A model generated the notes under the pieces. That model did no database searches and was not told the DNA's origin. It saw only the letters and a program-made list of their open reading frames with translations. Made by a program: the position numbers and the translations under genes. Positions 26,501-40,034 of a stretch of 64,000 nt of DNA are shown one piece after another. The stretch covers positions 77,771,422 to 77,835,421 of the forward strand of contig CP142456.1 of the NCBI GenBank assembly GCA_038049695.1. Direction: 5' to 3'. The number at the start of each line of letters is the position of its first letter. Positions within the stretch are counted from its first letter, which is position 1. This stretch comes from Cinnamomum chago (taxonomy: Eukaryota > Streptophyta > Magnoliopsida > Laurales > Lauraceae).

Positions 26501-29500
26501 GGAGGGCAGAAACCATCCAAAAAGAATCCACCAAAATCTTGCAAATCAATTGAGTTTTGGTGGAAAAAGAAACTTAGGAAGCTCTAGTATAGTCTTATGA
26601 AGCTCCACAAATGGTTTGGGAAAGAAAGAAATGAAAAAAAAAAAAAAAAAGGGAAAGAACATTTTTAAAAAATCATCGCTGACTGTTATTTTCTAAATAT
26701 CAGCCATTACGGCCACTATGACCATTATGGACCCTTTTTTTGGACCTTTTGTTATACCGTGACCGTTATCACCGTTATATTGTAAATAACGCAACAGTAT
26801 GGGCCGTTACCATTTCATAATGTCATAACGGCCGTTTTTTTAAACCATTTGTGCATCCTTTATCTGGAGTCTGGATAAGTTTGGTTCCTCTTTGTGTGGA
26901 AGTCTTTTGTAGGTTAGCGGCAGCTGGGAAAATATCTACAGTTGACATTCCCAGAAGGAGAGGTTTCTCTTCGGTTACTCTTTTTTTTTTTTTTTTTTTT
27001 GCACTTTTTTGTGGGAAAGAGAATGAGACAATATCTCATGCACTTCTTCATTGTGAGGTTTCAGCTAGTATTTGGAGCTTCTTTCGGGAGTGGGGTTTCC
27101 TGGTGTATGCCTCGTTCCTTAGGTGAAGTGTTTCTATCTTGGAGAATGGGCCTATTTTCGAGTGTGGGAGGATTCTTTGGAATCTTGTCCCTTATGCTAT
27201 TATTTGGTCTATATGGAAAGAAAGAAATAGTTGAGTCCTTAGAAATGTGGCAGCACCTCCTCCCAACTCCCGACGTTTTAGATGTTGTGAAGGTGAGAAT
27301 TGGTAAATGGGCGATGCTAAGGAAGAAGTTTAAAAAATTCAATCATGATATCATTCTTAGCAATTGGGAGGCTTGTATGGTTGGTCGACCCTTTAAGGTT
27401 AAAAAGCAAGAGCAATGGTCTCTTCCACCTGCAAGAGTTTTAAGATTTAATGTGGATGGAGCGGCTAGAGGGAAATCGGGACTGGCAGGTATTGGATTTG
27501 GTGGGGTTCTTCGTAACCATGAGGATATCACCTTTCTTTCTTTTCTTCTTTCATTGGAGTTAAAGATTCCAATGAAGCTGAGGTTTTAGCCATCCTAGAA
27601 GCTCTAAGGTTATTTAGAAGCTCATTTCAGCAGCCCTTGATTGTTGAAAGTGATTCCCTCAATGCTCCTCTTGGGTGACGAATTCAACTACGGGCCATGG
27701 AAGTCGCATTTTCTTCTCAATGAAATTAAGCTTCTTTCATCGGATTTGGAGGTGGAGTTTAGGCACATTCTTCCGTCAGAGAATGGTGAGGCGGATATGT
27801 TGGGTAAGAGGGGCATCTCAATAGTTTCTTCTATGCTTTCTTCTTGTATTTTGATGTTTCTTTTGTATGGTTTTGGTCAAGGGGTATTAGCTCATTTACC
27901 CCTTAATCTTCTTTTGTAGCATGAGTTTTTATTTCTTTTATTAATTTAGTTTTTGTTACCATTCAAAAAAAAAAGGTATAGGCAAACAAGCCGGGTCCCA
28001 AGTTCACCAATCGGAACCGGACCCATTTATCAATTGGAAACTAAATTGGGTTCCAGATGTGCACCTGTTTATAAATCGGAACCTAAAACAAGTTCCAACC
28101 CCGTTTTTTTTACGGGTCGGAACCTCCGCATAATCTAAGAATCAAATATCCATTTGCATCCATAGATGCAGATGACATACCTATAGATACTTGAGTTTCA
28201 CAACATGAAACTGAGGTGGTTGGTTAACCAAATTTATCAATAAAACTTTGAATGAGAACCATGTGGAGATCATGTCAAAATTTCCTGTTGGAGTTGGAAT
28301 GCACAAAGAGTCTGCTTTGAGCCCCTTTTGGTTCGCCTTTATGATAGACAACTTAACAAATTACTGTACATTTTTAATGACTTTAAATGGGTGACGGTGT
28401 TTGTGTGTGTGTCTGAGAGAGAGAGAGAGACTTTCTCCGGTTTCTACCACCGTAACCATTTGTCACTCCGATTACTTCTAAGAGTATAATGCTAGAGTTT
28501 TTTAAGCAGGCCCCAGATTGGTAACATAAAGCTGAATTGATGATGATGGTGGATGACAAAATGGCGTTATGAAAATTTTATTCATGTTTGACCACAGAAA
28601 GTATACCTGCAAAGTGTAGTTCTTGGTTGGGGATATGATTGTGAAGCAGAAGCGCAAATCGGACTGGTCTGCATCAACTTTTATTGTCGACGTCAGCAGG
28701 TTCACAGTATGACGTGCGACAGACTTCTCATCATGTACTCCGCCATGATGGTGAGAAGAAAGCCACCGGCTTAGCAGTCCAGAACCAATTTCAGACGAAT
28801 TATGATTTCTCTGATTAGAATGCTGGCTTACGCCACCCTAAGATATGATACATTCAGTGTCAGATGTGAGCAGAAAAGAGCCATAAACAGAAGAAAAAGA
28901 AATCATTTGAACAGCTCTGAATCAAAAATAAAATTATTAAGACTATATCTCATGTGTTTTTCCATCTTAGCAATGACTTACAGATGGCCTGCTTGACTGC
29001 TTGCGGTAGTAGTATAACATTCCCCGACTATCAAGAACAAAAAATCTTCTTTTCCAATCACCTCTCAAGTTTGAGGAACGCTTTGAAAGGTAACCTTGTC
29101 GAATTGTTTGGACCTAAAAATTTGGTATTGCTTTTAATGTACAAATCTTTGATCATTTACAAGAACAAAAAAAACATTAAGATTTAAAAAAAAAAACACC
29201 AAGATTAAAAAAAAAAAAAGGCATGAAATGACATTTAATCGACTCTACATCACAAAAGATGTTAAGATCAACTAATAAATCAGGAGAATTTAAGTTCTTG
29301 CAAAATTACCTTTCCCTTTGCAGCAGATTGCATGGCTGCTTCTATCATCTTGTGAGAACTTCTACCAATGGCTTGTATACCATCTCCAGTAGGAGAACTG
29401 TGTGAGCCATTAGAATGCCAACGACTTTCACGATCAATCTGCCTTTTGAACTCCTGCATCCTCTCTGTAAGAGCTGCCAGCTCATAATTGGATCTTTCTC

Positions 29501-32500
29501 TTGACTGTTGGGCGTAGGTCAAAACCTTCAAAATGACAAGTGGTCTTCTATTTTTAATAGTTCTCAATTTTGGAGGCAAGAAAAAGCCAAACAAGCAGAA
29601 CTGTTTGTAACCATGAAGAGATCTTGCAGACAGCATATGGAAAACAGGCAGTCTCAAAATTCTGCAGAGGTCCAATATAGAAAGAAAAAAAAGTATCATA
29701 CTTACGCATTGATAAATTAAACTAAAGCACACTTTCATGATAAAATCAGGTGAATGTAAAGAGCCACAAAAGCCCCACAGTTGAGGGCACAAAGAACTCA
29801 TAGTTTCAGTCCTGTTCATAATAAATCTGTGGAAGTCACAATGCGACCATATAGCATGTGTATGTACATGACGATAATGGCGGTTTCATACTCAGAGAGC
29901 AACGGAACAGCAGGCAGCAACAGAGCACGATGCAATGTGGTCCTGTGATTGGAGTTTTTACCATCTAAGTGATACAGGAAGGACGCAGTGTGGTCCTGTA
30001 ATGTGTTTTTACCACCTAGGGGATAGACCAATATAATTCCTCAGGTTAGGAGTTCAAGAGAACCTGATGTGGAAAGGAAATATGTAACCTGTGATCAACA
30101 GCGTAAATTTGTATAGGTGCTGTTCTCCTTACCACTCCATGAACTTTAAACTCCAGAGTTAAAGTATCCAGTATCTACAATGGATAATATCTACAAAGGA
30201 CACTCTCTCACATATGTGCACACACCACATTCAGAAAGATTCACTGAATTGACAGCATATAATATGAACACTGAACATGTTCAAAAGATTTATTATGATG
30301 CTGACATTGACGCTGTCAATAAGAGCATTGTCCTCTCTTATGAAGGTGGTTTTTCATCATGTTAGCCGATCTACCAATAGCATGGCAGATGCTTGATGCA
30401 GTCACAGGTGTAAATGGAACCCGCACACAAAACAAATCCATCGAGATTGTAAGGCTATGCTGTTTCCAATTGGACTATGGTGATCAACAAACCTGATCAT
30501 TATTCTTCCACCATGAACACCATGAATATCTAGGAATAAAGGAAGAAAAATCACACAGAGAACAAAAGAGACAAAAGTCTCAGTTTTCATATTCAAAGAA
30601 GAATTCGACCATTCACTATCATTACCAGTCAACCTTTTTGAAGCATACAAAACCTAAAAACTTAATTACAGTCAATCAAATCCATCATCTATGCCAAGAA
30701 TCATGAAATAGCAATTCATTGCAACTAAATCAAAGGAACCTCACAAATTATTAGGAAAGAAATCACTGAATATTAGAGATTTTTCTAAACAGAGTCAATC
30801 CAGCACTCTGTCATGAGAATCAACATGGGCCCCACATGATACTTCTGATCAAAAGGTGGGTCACACCCTCTGGCCTTACACTTATGGGCGACCATGGGTG
30901 TGCTGTTGTAGTTGGATTTGGGCCCATCTGGACCTTCAGTTTTCCAGCCCAAACAACCCAGACCTGAGCCTCTCCCTGTGCACTGTTATGAAGTGCAGTT
31001 TTCTTCATATTTCCTAAACTGCCCCTATAGTTAATGTAGTTTCTTGAACAGAGCCTGCATGTGTATAACTTAGAAAGTGTAGGCTGTTTTGGGCTCTATA
31101 ATGCAGTTGGGGCATCTACACATGGGTTCTGACCCCATGTGTTCGATCAAATCCCTCCATGAACTTATCGCCTTATCAACCACTTGATCTTCAATCGTAT
31201 TAGCACCATCCCCATCCGCATCAGTGCTTTTGCAAAACAAGAGTTGTTGATAGGACTATTCCATTGGTAGCTTTTACAATGTTATTTCTGCCAGGGTATA
31301 ATCTATGATGCCCAGATATGGATACGGACACCGATACGGGGATCAAGGATACGACTCCTCACTTTATAAAATCTAGGATACGGATATAGATACGGGTGTC
31401 CTAATTTTTTCTTTAATCACATTTAAATCAATGAAATTATCATTGTTTTCATCCGTTTCTAGCATTTTTTTATGGTGAGAAGTAACCAAAAAAAAACCTA
31501 TAAGAATAAGTAGGATATGTGAAATTTTTTCCCTAAAAGTATCGGTGCGGTATCAGGTACCAACACAAATGTCGTAACCGTCCGGTATGGATACGTTGGG
31601 CTTGTACAAGTAGCCGGGTATCATAGGGTATAATGCTTTTATAGCCTTTGTTGTGTTCTCTTTGGATTGTGTATGGATTTTCCCCTCAAATAATAATTTA
31701 TCTGCTACGGATCAATATATGTGTATGAACATGTTCAAAAAGAGTCACTGAATTAACAGCATCGGTGTCAGCAAGTAATGTGTTCAAACCCCCTCACACA
31801 CCATGTTTAGAAACAGTCGCTGCTTTGCCAGCACAATTGTCAGCAATTAATATGTTTAAACCCTCTCTCACCAATATTAGCTCTAAACATGTTTCAAAAG
31901 TCACTGAATTGCCAACTAGATTACATCTATGAGGGCCATAATAAGGACTCAAATTAACTAAGTAGTCCTAGAGATATCAAAGATGAAGATCTATAAAGTG
32001 CTCACACGTCAAATGACCAACCTAAGGTGTCTCTAATTGCAAATGATCTCCAATCTTCTCCATCAGTTTATTGGGGAACACCCCAACCAACATATCAAAC
32101 ACTGCCTCCAAGAAGAGTCTTCATGTCAAAGTTCCTACCAGAATTTGACCGTCAAAAGATCCTCAAAGCAGATCAATACCCATGAACAGGGCTCATAGTC
32201 ATCATGGCTTTGGTAATAGGGCCCACTGCCAGGCACAGGACATTCAGTGCCCTTAAATTTTATTTCATTCTGTTGAAGCAATTTAGAAATTAGTTCCTTT
32301 TTTGGTTTTTTTTAATGGGTAAAATTAGTTTTTAACTTAAGCAGATAGGAAAAAGTTTTCAATGATATTAATGATAATGACCTGCTAAAATGTGTTTCAA
32401 AGATCTCAGTTTGTATTGGTCACACCTATCAATAGCTTAATGGATCGGGTACATGTATGTACTTCTTGTTACGACTAAGAATCGGATTTATTTGTAATTA

Positions 32501-35500
32501 CAACAGTTATAGGGGTCTCTCTGTAATTAGTAGGAAATACACTTTTTCTTTTTTAAATTTGTTAAAATTAAGTCTCTAATAAATAGCGATGGTCACCCAC
32601 TCTAGGGTACACGACCATACTCTCTTTTTCTCCAAATTCTCTCTTTCTCATCTTTCTTTTTTTTTTAATCCTTTTCTACTCTAGGATCTTTTCTGACCTA
32701 ATTGGGAAAAAACCCCTAGATATCTATATATCAATTATTTCAACTTGGTATCAGAGAGTAGAAGACTCCCCAAAGGAGACATGTATTGGTGTCAATTGGA
32801 GAGAGAGGGAGAGGGAGAGGGAGAGAACAATAATTGAAGCAATTTTGCCCCAGCTAAAATTAGAAAGCCATTCGACTGACATCTTTTCAAATTCCAGAAG
32901 TTCTAACGCTGCCAACTGCCATCTTCTTGAATTCTGGAAGTTCCAACACTGCCTATCGCAATCCATTGAATTCTGGAAGTTCTAAAATCTTCATTTCAAG
33001 ATAACAGTGAATATTTGCTGGATCGACAGGTTCCGGGTATTTGTTTCCAGAATTTTTTCGTGTAGAAGAAGTTCTAAAGCAATATTTCTTGTATTCCACA
33101 GTTTTGAGTATATTATTGAAGTTCGACTGTGCCTTAACTGATTGGTAGGACAGTTCTCTGTTGTATTAAAGTTCAAAATACTATAGACGGCTACAGAATA
33201 ATCTTCAACTGAGTATTGGAATTCGACTACATTATTGGTAGTTTGACAGGCTAAATTTCTTTTTCCTCTTTTGGGTTGCTTTTCATGTGGTAGCAACTTA
33301 TGGATTTCAATTAAGTTGTATTTGAGTTGGCAGTGGAAACATTCTTCTCTCTTTAAGGTATATTTGTGTGAATACCTTGAAAGCTTCTGATCTGAAAAAT
33401 AGAGTCAGACCAAATCAGGTTGCAGCAGTTCTGCTATTAGTGTTTTCAAGGGCTGTTTTTCACGATAAGGAGTAATTGTGTTTTGGGTATGGAATGGAGT
33501 CAAAACCAGAAGGAGAAAGTTCTATTGACCATAGTTATTAAAATCGTACAATTCGCGATTCGTATCGTATCGGAAGGAAACCAATTCGTATCAGATGCCC
33601 AAATCGTATTTGGGAATAAATCGCCCGATTCAGACATGAATCGTACGATACGATTCGAATTGGATCTGGGCCCCGTTTGGATCTGGCAATTCCAATTCTG
33701 TTTTCCATCCATACACGTATTGGATTTCACAGATGGGTGGGCCCCACTAATTTATTTATTTCTTTTCTCAGTCATTGGTCATTCTTTCTTGTCTTTTTTC
33801 CCCCTCACTCCTCTTCATCTCCTTTTATCCATCTGTGGGGCCCACTGCAGTTTGTCATCCACCTGTTGTGGGCACCAGTTGTGGGCGCCACTGCAACAAG
33901 TTTTCATCCTGACATGACCCCACACATAATTTCTGAATGTGTTGGACGCTATATTTTTGGATTTCACAGATGGGTGGGCCCCACTGATGGATTTTTTTAT
34001 AATTTCTGTCAGTTCTACATGTCCTTAATTTCCCATCATGTGTCATTGTGTTGGACTTAGATACAACGATTCCATCAGTGGGCCCCACTGGTGGGAGGCC
34101 TGTGGCAGAATATTTCTACCTTTTTTATATCTTAATCATTTAATTTTCCATCATGTGTCTGTGTTGGACACTTGGACTTAAAAACACAAGGCAATTCCAT
34201 CAGTGGGCCCCACTGGTGGGAGGCATGTGGCAGAATGTTACTTCCTTTTTATATCTTATAATTATCCTCATCGACATATTAAGATGTTAATATTTGTTGT
34301 GTATTTTTACTATTTCTATAAAATATTTTTAGTTTTTTTTCATCTATATTAAGTAAAGTAAAAAATATCCTACGATTCGCAATTCGATTCGATTTGACCC
34401 CTTGAGCGATTCACGATTTGACAACTATGCTATTGACTGCCGTTTTAACAGTCGCTTAGTGTTGTAAATCCAAACATAAGAATGACACCCACTCTGTGAA
34501 CGGCAACAATTATAGAGATTGGGCCTTTTGAAGGTCTAAAAGGTTTCGAGATATTGATGGGAGCAATGAAGAGCCCCCAAAAAAGGATCCTAAATATTTA
34601 GATTGGGTTTCTGAAAATATGTTTGATTATGGACTGGATACTGAACTCAATGAAAGAAAGTATTGCAGCCAATTTCAATTATACTGAGACAACAAAGGAA
34701 CTTCAGACTCAAGTGAGGCAGCCTATGACTAGAAAACAAATAGTGTTCAAATATTTGAATAGAAAAAGGAAATTGCAACGTTTAGACAAGGAGATTTATC
34801 CATAGGAAACTACGAGGCAAAATTCAGAGAGCTATGATGTGAGTTTGAATTATATATGAGTCATGAACCTTGATCTTCGAGGAAACAAGCTACCATACTA
34901 ACAGATTTACCAGAGGATATTGTACTATGTTTGGTGGAAACTTTATTTCTTGGAAGACTAAAAAACAAGAAGTTGCTGTAAAATCAAGTGCTGAAGCTGA
35001 ATATAGGGCTAGCACCCATGAATGTTGTGAATTGTTGTGGCTGAAAATATTGTTAGAAGAATAGGGTTCAAGCAAGGTGAACCCCAGTTTTGCTTTGTGA
35101 CAGTACTTCAGCAGTTAAACTAGCCAAGAATTCAATATATTATAACTAATGAAAGGATGTGGGAGTTGACTGTCACTTCATCAGAGAAAAAGTCGAAAAT
35201 TAGCATATTCAAGTATAGATGATAAAGTTGCAGATTTCTTATAAAAGCAGTTGGCAAGAAACAGTTGATGTTTTCTCCAAGCTAGGCAGAGTGAATATAT
35301 ATATGCACTAGCTTGAGGGGGAGTGTTATGGTTAGAATAGGACTCATTTGTAATTCTAACAGCCCTACAGAGTTTTTCTTTGTTTTTTATTTTTCAAAAT
35401 TAAGTCTTTTAACAAATAAAAAGGGTCACCCATTCTAGGGTACATGACCTACTCTCTTTCCCTCCAAATTCTTCTCTTTCTTATCTTTCTTTAACCTTTT

Positions 35501-38138
35501 TCACTCTAGGGTTTTTTCTCACCTTATTTGAAAAAACCCTAGAAATCTGTACATCAATTATTGCAACTCTTCTTTTACCCAAAAAAAAAAAAAAATTTAT
35601 TGCAGCTCCTCTCTTTAAAATAATAATAGTAAATAATAACTGTTCTCAAAAGGATAAACCAAAAAAGGGTCTAGACCCACAATAATTGTAAATATACATA
35701 AATGAAAAACAAACCTGGTGGATGTAAGGCTCCATCTGGTGCAATAGCTCATAACCCTGGGGACAGAACAAGACAACAAAACATTAAGAACAACATATAC
35801 ATAACAAAGCACTTTACCAGGATGATGTGACAAGAAAAGCAGTATTACGATGTCGGGACATACTTGTTTAAAATAACGGAGATGAGCATCCATTGTTGCA
35901 CTAACAGCCTCCAAAAATTCAAACCTCTTCTTTGCCTCTATATTAGAAAGAGCTGTAACCTGGATATTAAAATAAACAATAACTTAGGGAACCTGGCCAC
36001 CATCAGTCTGTGCCTAGAATATCCCGTCATTGGAATCTCCTGGAAATACTCGCATGACAATGAATGGGTGATCCATACCAGCTTGAAGCGAGACTGCTCG
36101 AATAAAGACCTTGCACTGTGGAGCTCCTGTAATGTGTGCAAAATTAAATTAATACTTTGCTGGCTTCCAAGTTCCAATCATTCTACGGATTAGAATGAGT
36201 AAATCTATTTAATTTAAGATAAACTAATGACAATTACCTCCTCAACAAGATTAGCTACATCTGTCTTTGTACCCTTCCTCAGCGACAGAAATTTCTCACG
36301 GGCCTGAATCACAAAATGAAAATATTTTTATCAACTCACAAATGTAAGTTAAAATAGTTTGCATGAGGTCATATCTTGTTTATTCTGCATTGTTTCTTTT
36401 TAGGTTATTAATAAAATAGTATTCCTTAATTCTCAAGAAAATCATAGACTAAGTGACATGACTAATCAAATAAATTGAACTCCAAATATAATTTGTATTA
36501 TGATTCTCACCAGGACGACCTTTGCCAATTGACATGTGAGCAACAAACCTTAATAAGAAGCATTTTTGCCCACACGCATCATAGATGTCTTCATACACGA
36601 CAATTGTATGCAGTTACTATGTACACGTTACAGATCTCTTTTGCTGGGGTTTTATAAGAAGCTTTTTCCCTCTTGATATGAAAGCAGAAAAGGTCACAAG
36701 CTGGACAATCTCTACACACTACCGAAAGAAGGTGGGGGTGGGTCATGGTTTAAATGTTGAATTTCCTATTTCTGAAGTTGAGCTGAAAGTGGCAGCGTTC
36801 AATTTCGGCCAGGACCGAGCTGCAGTCCAAAGGTTTTCTTCTTTCTAGAAATTTTGGTTTCAATGTATGGAAATTCAACCATTCAAAAAAAAAAGTAAGG
36901 AAGTTCATGGAAGACTATTGAGCTTGAATCACATATTTCCTAGAACTTGAAGTTCAAAGAATACAGGGAGGGTCGTTTATCAATCGACACAAATATACCC
37001 ACGATGTTATTGCTCAAGCTTGATTGCAAAAGACAACTCCAGTGGATAACACTTTAGAGCTCAATGTGAAATACAACAAAGATGTTGGCAATCCCCTTTC
37101 AGATCTGACAGTTTATAGGAAGCTTATAGGGAGTCTTGTGTACTTGACGATTACTCACCTCGATATTTCTCAGGCGGTAAACATCGAAAGTTTATTCATG
37201 AATCAGCCCACTGGATGGGGGTGGGGGTGGGGGTGGGGGTGGGGGTGGGACACGTCAGAACCATCACCAAACTGATTGTTACAAACTATATATAACAATA
37301 TAGTTATATCTTATATATCAAACTGTCCATGGAATCAGAACCATGACAATGTTACAAAATTTGTCATCATGTTGTAACATTAAACATAAAAACAAAGAAA
37401 TGGAAGAAAAAGGCGCACCTAGAAAATAAAGGGGGAAAAAAGGCAAACCTGGTCATAAAGAAGACTAGCCTTGTCAAAGCGCTTCCGGGCTTCCTGCAGC
37501 AGCACAAGAATCACCATTTGAATTTCACATCATTAAAGTGCCAATGACACAAGTTGAGAATTTTGAGAAGAAATCACTGATCATCTTGCTCACTGGCATG
37601 GGTGCCGAGTGGTTTTGCCTGAGGCTGGCTTAGCTTTGCTGCTTGTTTTTTGTGCTATGTTGGTGCAATAAAATGTTTTACAGTTATTAAAAAAATCTTG
37701 CTCACTGGCATAGACGTAAACTTGTTTACATACATGGGTACTATAATGGATACTAAAAACGTTGTGTTTTTGTTCTATTCGTAAAATTTATTTTATTTTA
37801 TTATCAAGATACTAGATTTCTGCCAACTACGAAGCACAAGGTGCATACACATTCCCAATCAGTAACAAAACTAGTATGTGTGTACAGTATAAGGATACAT
37901 GACTTCAGAGTGGTTATGCATAATATCAATATTTATGCGGATCAACTCATTTGAGATGGTTTGGACATGTTTAATGCAGGCCAACAACGAGGCCGGTGAG
38001 GAAAAGTCTTTCTATGTAAGTTGATGGCCTACCAAGGAAAAGGAGTAAGCCAAATTAGAAGGAAGTAGTAAGGTTAGATCTGAAGAAGTACAACCTATTT
38101 GAGGATTTGGCCCATGATAGACATGGTTAGGACAAGGC

Positions 38139-38169
<31 letters not shown>

Positions 38170-39772
38170 CAGACAGGGAGCACCATGTTGTCATGTGCAA
38201 TCATTTTCTTCATCATTCATCGGAAAAAGGGAAGAAGTTAATAATCTCCACAAGTTCATAGTGTAAAAATGAAACACAACCCCAGTTGAATAGCTTTGAG
38301 TTATTTATCCTTTAGAAAAGAGAAGATACTTGGATGATCCTACGTAACAGTATAGGCCCTCCTATGTAACAGTATCTACTAGAAACCCTCAGACGTTCTA
38401 ATATCAGAATTCCTTAAGAAGACATTTTATTATATTTTACTTTCTAACCATCAACAATGTATGTAATAACGCGGAGACACCGTTCAAAAAAATAATAATA
38501 ATAATAACGTGTAGACGTAATGCACCTTGACGTCATGCAAATCAATGTTAACAAATTGCAGCAACCTGTCATTTAGCATGTGCTCAACCTGTCAAAATCA
38601 TTCAAAATTAGCACTGGCAAGAAAACTAGAAATAACTAAAAAATAAATATTTTCAGAGAAATATGCAGAATGAATCTCAAGGGTATAGACTATTGGAAAT
38701 TCAAAATGAATAATCATTTAGTTAAAAATTACATTACTGAGAAGAAAGTATAACAGTCAAGGTAGTCAGTGTTCACAGGCAAAGGGTTGACAATTAATCA
38801 GGAATACAATTTCAAGCACATACTGGGAGAAGCTTAAAATAGTCCCTCGCAAATATGCCTCATACGGTAAGATGTATTCCCTAAATGCAAACCACATCAT
38901 AGACTTGAGCACGGGGCTTTTTGTTAAGCCCTACCTGATGCAAGCCCCGAGGCCAAAGTCTCAAACTCTTTTAAAACCACTGAAGGGAATAAGTATGAAG
39001 TCAAAATGCTTCATTAAACATATGTCAGAAAGGTAGGATGGAATGAACATGAGAGTTGTCACAACTCAATTCTGGAATAGCTCTATTTTGACATAAGATC
39101 TCCGCGCGCAAACCCCCCACCCACCCACCCGCCCGCACAGAAAATAATAATAATCATATAAAAAAATCAGTTCAAAGTTCTCAACCGTAGTGGTCTCCTC
39201 CTCCATTGGAGCTTTTCATGATTAAAGTAGATTTCAATGGATGTCCTATCCTATCAGTAATCCAGGGATAGCTGGTATGGAAGGGATAATTGATTACAGT
39301 GAAGCCAAGGTCCTTTATCGTGAGGCGTTAGTAGAGGCAGTGACTTTTCAACGATCTCCCTCGGATGGAACCCAGCTGGCTCACATTTCGCGACACGCAC
39401 ATTTTAGCGCCAAGTAGTTCCTCCTGGGATTCAAACTTGCTACCAGTTGGCTCTAAAACCATGTTAAATTTCCTTCGCTAACCAATCCAACCAAAACCCC
39501 AAAGCGTTAATAGAGGCAGCAAAAATACTTTTCAACATTACTATCAAAATTTAGAGCACGTAATGCTCTAAACCAAATGAGACAGTCGGGGGTCAACAAT
39601 GCTTCTAGATTGCTTGTGCTCAAACTCAACCCACAGTAACAGTTGACAATAGGAAGTCAACATAAATGGATTGATGGAATGGAACCCAGTTTTAAGCACA
39701 AAACCCAGCCGCTATATCAAAGATCAGTATCACAAGAATAAAGAACTTACACTTCTTAAAAACAAAACAAAT

Positions 39773-39806
<34 letters not shown>

Positions 39807-39976
39807 GGGAGGTGCTCCTATGAGAGACACTCTCACCAAGTTGGTGAGAGATGGGTGGGGGCCCTCACTTCCATATCCACTCTCACCAACTTAAATGCAA
39901 GGACCCCCAACTTAAATATAAGGGCCCCCACCCATCTCTCACCAACTTGGTGAGAGTGTCTCTCATAGGAGCACCT

Positions 39977-40034
<58 letters not shown>

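Noticed and set aside
25752-27919. A plus-strand RNase-H/reverse-transcriptase host gene
   Set aside because: The pieces are typical LINE ORF2 segments with stops and frameshifts, ending in poly(A).
29280-29819. A separate minus-strand gene of 179 codons
   Set aside because: Its C-terminal part is AGD3 exon 11; the N-terminal part is intron read through.
33483-34060. Overlapping plus-strand open frames of 127-144 codons
   Set aside because: They lie mostly inside the non-coding hAT element and have no family resemblance.
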